A DNA stretch of 45,842 nt from Candidatus Epulonipiscium sp. GTDB lineage: Bacteria; Bacillota; Clostridia; Lachnospirales; Cellulosilyticaceae. Shown piece by piece: positions 43,760 to 45,842 of this stretch. The first letter of the stretch is position 1. Every line of letters begins with the position of its first letter. A program made the translations under genes and the position numbers. The notes below the pieces were generated by a model that worked only from the letters and a program-made list of their open reading frames with translations, had not been told where the DNA came from and did not search any database. The stretch spans positions 1-45,842 of the forward strand of contig JAAYSX010000065.1 of assembly GCA_012518255.1 (NCBI GenBank), read 5' to 3'.

Positions 43760-44423
43760 TAAATCCTTTAATAACCTAGAAGTACTTAAGGATATATCCC
43801 TTAACTTTAAGGAAGAAGAAATTACCTGCATCCTAGGTCCATCTGGATGCGGCAAAAGCACCTTACTAAATATTATTACAGGTATAATTACAGACTATAA
43901 TGGTGAGGTTGTAGGTTTTAATAATAAGGAAATAAGCTTTATATTCCAGGAAGATAGGCTGGTTCCCTGGCTTACTGTATATGATAATATAAGGCTAGTC
44001 CTAAAAGATAAGTACAATGAAGACCAGATTCATAAAAGAATCCATGAATATTTATACTTAACGGGTATAGAAGATTATATGTATTATTATCCATCTTCCT
44101 TAAGTGGTGGAATGAAGCAAAGGGCTAGTATTGCAAGAGCTCTTACCTTTGGTGGAGACCTAATAATTATGGATGAACCCTTTAAAAGCCTTGATATAAA
44201 GAGCAAACTCCAGATCCTTAAAGACTTTAAAGAGATAGTACAAACGGCTAAGTCTACGGTAATATTCGTAACCCATGATATAGATGAAGCTATCGAAATA
44301 GGAGATAGTATCTATCTTCTATCAGATAAGCCTACTTATATTAAAAAAGCATGGAATAATCTAGATCAGGAAAATCTAAGAAATGAAATTTTAATGAATA
44401 TTATGCAAGAAAGTGTTGATTAA
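43731..44423 (+). CDS. ABC transporter ATP-binding protein, NitT/TauT type
   Basis: This 230-residue ATPase has Walker A GPSGCGKS (36-43), the signature 'LSGGMKQRASIARAL', Walker B 'LIIMDEPFKSLD' and a switch histidine in 'VTHDIDEA'. It overlaps the permease gene by 29 bp, so the three importer genes are one operon. It is similar to SsuB/TauB types. No regulator or riboswitch is visible upstream, so the substrate stays unknown. Confidence 0.95.
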   Translation: MDKLYIKNINKSFNNLEVLKDISLNFKEEEITCILGPSGCGKSTLLNIITGIITDYNGEVVGFNNKEISFIFQEDRLVPWLTVYDNIRLVLKDKYNEDQIHKRIHEYLYLTGIEDYMYYYPSSLSGGMKQRASIARALTFGGDLIIMDEPFKSLDIKSKLQILKDFKEIVQTAKSTVIFVTHDIDEAIEIGDSIYLLSDKPTYIKKAWNNLDQENLRNEILMNIMQESVD

Positions 44424-44498
44424 TACATCGATAGGGTTTATTATAATAGTAGTAGCAAAAGACAAGAACTACTAAAGACTAATAAGGAGTGAATCAAT

Positions 44499-45842
44499 AT
44501 GGAGAAAAGAAATATTATTATCATAGGTGCTGCTGGGAGAGATTTTCATAATTTCAACACATACTATAGAGATAAGGAAGAATTTAATGTAGTTGCCTTT
44601 ACTGCAGCTCAAATACCGGATATAGATGATAGAAGATATCCAGCCCAGCTTGCAGGCGACCTATATCCTGAGGGGATCCCTATATTTCCGCAAGATAAAC
44701 TAGCTGACTTAATAGAAGAACTAGATGCTGATGAATGCGTATTTGCCTATAGCGACGTAAAATACGAAGATGTTATGGGAATTAGTGCTATTGTAAATGC
44801 GGCAGGTGCAGACTTTACCCTGCTAGGCTCCAAAAGTACAATGATTAAAAGTAAGAAACCTGTAATATCAGTATGTGCAGTAAGAACAGGCTGTGGGAAA
44901 AGTCAAACCTCCTGTAAACTTATTGAATTATTAATGGAGAAAGGCCTTAAAGTAGTAGCCATAAGGCACCCAATGCCATATGGAGACCTAGTGGCACAAA
45001 GGGTACAAAGATTTGCTACTGTAGAAGACCTTAAAAAACATAAATGCACTATAGAAGAAATGGAAGAATACGAACCACATGTACAGCGTGGTAATATAAT
45101 TTATTCAGGTGTTGACTATGCAGCTATCCTAGAAGCTGCCGAAAACGACCCAGATGGATGCGACGTTATAATCTGGGACGGAGGAAATAATGACTTTTCA
45201 TTCTACGAATCAGACCTGGCCATATCAATACTAGATCCTCACCGCCCAGGCGATGAACTAGACTACTATCCAGGTGAAGTAAGCCTTAGAATGTCAGATA
45301 TAGCCCTTATTAATAAGATTGACAGTGCTAGCAAGGAAGCCATAGAGCAGGTAGAGGCTAACATTAAGAAGGTACATCCAAATGTAGATATTATGATGGC
45401 AGAATCTACAATTAGCGTAGATGATCCAGATATAATTAAAGGAAAGAAAGTATTAGTAGTAGAAGATGGGCCTACACTTACCCATGGTGGTATGAAACTA
45501 GGAGCTGGAACTATAGCAGCCCAAAGATTTGGAGCCGGTGAAATAGTAGATCCTAGACCATTTACAGTAGGCAAACTAAGTGAAACTTTTGAAATTTATC
45601 CACATATTGAAAACCTACTTCCAGCAATGGGGTACGGGGAGCAGCAACTTAAGGACCTTGAGGCATCTATTAATAATACAGACTGCGAGGCTGTAATTAT
45701 AGGTACACCTATGGACCTTAGTAGAATCATTACAATCAATAAGCCATATACCCGTGTACACTATAAACTAGACGAAGTTGGAAGCCCAAATCTAACAGAA
45801 GTAGTAGATAAGTTTGTAGAAGAACATAAACTTAATAAATAA
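44499..45842 (+). CDS. Cyclic 2,3-diphosphoglycerate synthetase-like P-loop protein
   Basis: This 447-residue protein ends with TAA at the last bases of the window. It has an N-terminal Rossmann-type domain ('IIIIGAAGRDFHNFN'), a P-loop GCGKS (131-135 in 'CAVRTGCGKSQTS') in a second domain, 'DVIIWDGGNNDFSFY' and 'ALINKID', a GTPase-like NKxD. It resembles archaeal cyclic 2,3-diphosphoglycerate synthetase, but the bacterial relatives have no proven function, so the product is uncertain. AAGGAGTG lies about 8 bp upstream of the ATG. It follows the ABC genes after 75 bp. Confidence 0.8.
   Translation: MEKRNIIIIGAAGRDFHNFNTYYRDKEEFNVVAFTAAQIPDIDDRRYPAQLAGDLYPEGIPIFPQDKLADLIEELDADECVFAYSDVKYEDVMGISAIVNAAGADFTLLGSKSTMIKSKKPVISVCAVRTGCGKSQTSCKLIELLMEKGLKVVAIRHPMPYGDLVAQRVQRFATVEDLKKHKCTIEEMEEYEPHVQRGNIIYSGVDYAAILEAAENDPDGCDVIIWDGGNNDFSFYESDLAISILDPHRPGDELDYYPGEVSLRMSDIALINKIDSASKEAIEQVEANIKKVHPNVDIMMAESTISVDDPDIIKGKKVLVVEDGPTLTHGGMKLGAGTIAAQRFGAGEIVDPRPFTVGKLSETFEIYPHIENLLPAMGYGEQQLKDLEASINNTDCEAVIIGTPMDLSRIITINKPYTRVHYKLDEVGSPNLTEVVDKFVEEHKLNK

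Noticed and set aside
44416-44447. Promoter TTGATT...TATAAT before the cPGS-like gene
   Set aside because: The spacer is 20 bp and no extended -10 is present; TATAAT alone is weak support in AT-rich DNA.

Overview
The window is about 45.8 kb of AT-rich, densely packed chromosomal DNA. Most genes have strong Shine-Dalgarno sequences of the AGGAGG type, and intrinsic terminators are numerous. The content points to an anaerobic, endospore-forming, monoderm Firmicute, most likely of class Clostridia: sepF/divIVA, a LexA-boxed recA, RNase Y, spoIIM, spoIIIE with tepA and ylzJ, dpaAB, CotF-type coat proteins, a flavodiiron protein and formyl-THF synthetase. I cannot name a genus from sequence reading alone. 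No rRNA, tRNA, CRISPR array, prophage or complete insertion sequence was found.

Layout. 1-4790: the end of yggS, then sepF, ylmH, divIVA, aroB, lspA and an rluD-type pseudouridine synthase, a division/peptidoglycan neighbourhood with a shikimate gene inserted. 4791-6725: a PyrR-controlled attenuator followed by pyrR and a uracil permease. 6778-11524: cinA, recA (with a LexA box), recX and rny. 11639-14277: an aspartate-type aminotransferase converging on an nfeD/SPFH membrane pair. 14440-18583: proC, a Nudix ADP-ribose pyrophosphatase, spoIIM, deoB and cheV. 18633-25282: two divergent secreted chitinases with a roughly 0.7 kb AT-rich control region between them. One carries three GH18 domains and the other carries one. 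25418-33338: a flavodiiron protein, dacF, dipicolinate synthase dpaAB, panBCD, two small coat proteins, tepA and ylzJ. 33414-45842: spoIIIE, fhs, folD, rimO, pgsA, an S1 protein, an HD-GYP protein, a NitT/TauT-type ABC transporter and a cyclic-2,3-diphosphoglycerate-synthetase-like GTPase/ATPase.

How the genes work together. Most of the window is housekeeping, grouped in short operons with start/stop overlaps (ATGA, TAATG). Sporulation functions are scattered through it: engulfment (spoIIM), chromosome translocation (spoIIIE), cortex (dacF), dipicolinate (dpaAB) and coat. The chitinase pair suggests life on chitin, with five carbohydrate-binding modules and four GH18 catalytic domains exported to the outside.

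The most unusual observations are as follows. (1) recX and rny, adjacent genes, both have good Shine-Dalgarno sequences but apparently AUA and AUU start codons. (2) The chitinase locus is built from three different GH18 subtypes in one polypeptide. (3) A dispersed repeat of about 33 bp occurs twice, and one copy supplies the C-terminus of DpaB. (4) There is a sigma-K-like promoter at dpaA and an overlapping sigma-A/sigma-G-like promoter at dacF. (5) panBCD has an attenuator-like leader. I did not find a clearly new multi-gene system; the non-canonical start pair and the repeat are the items most worth following up.
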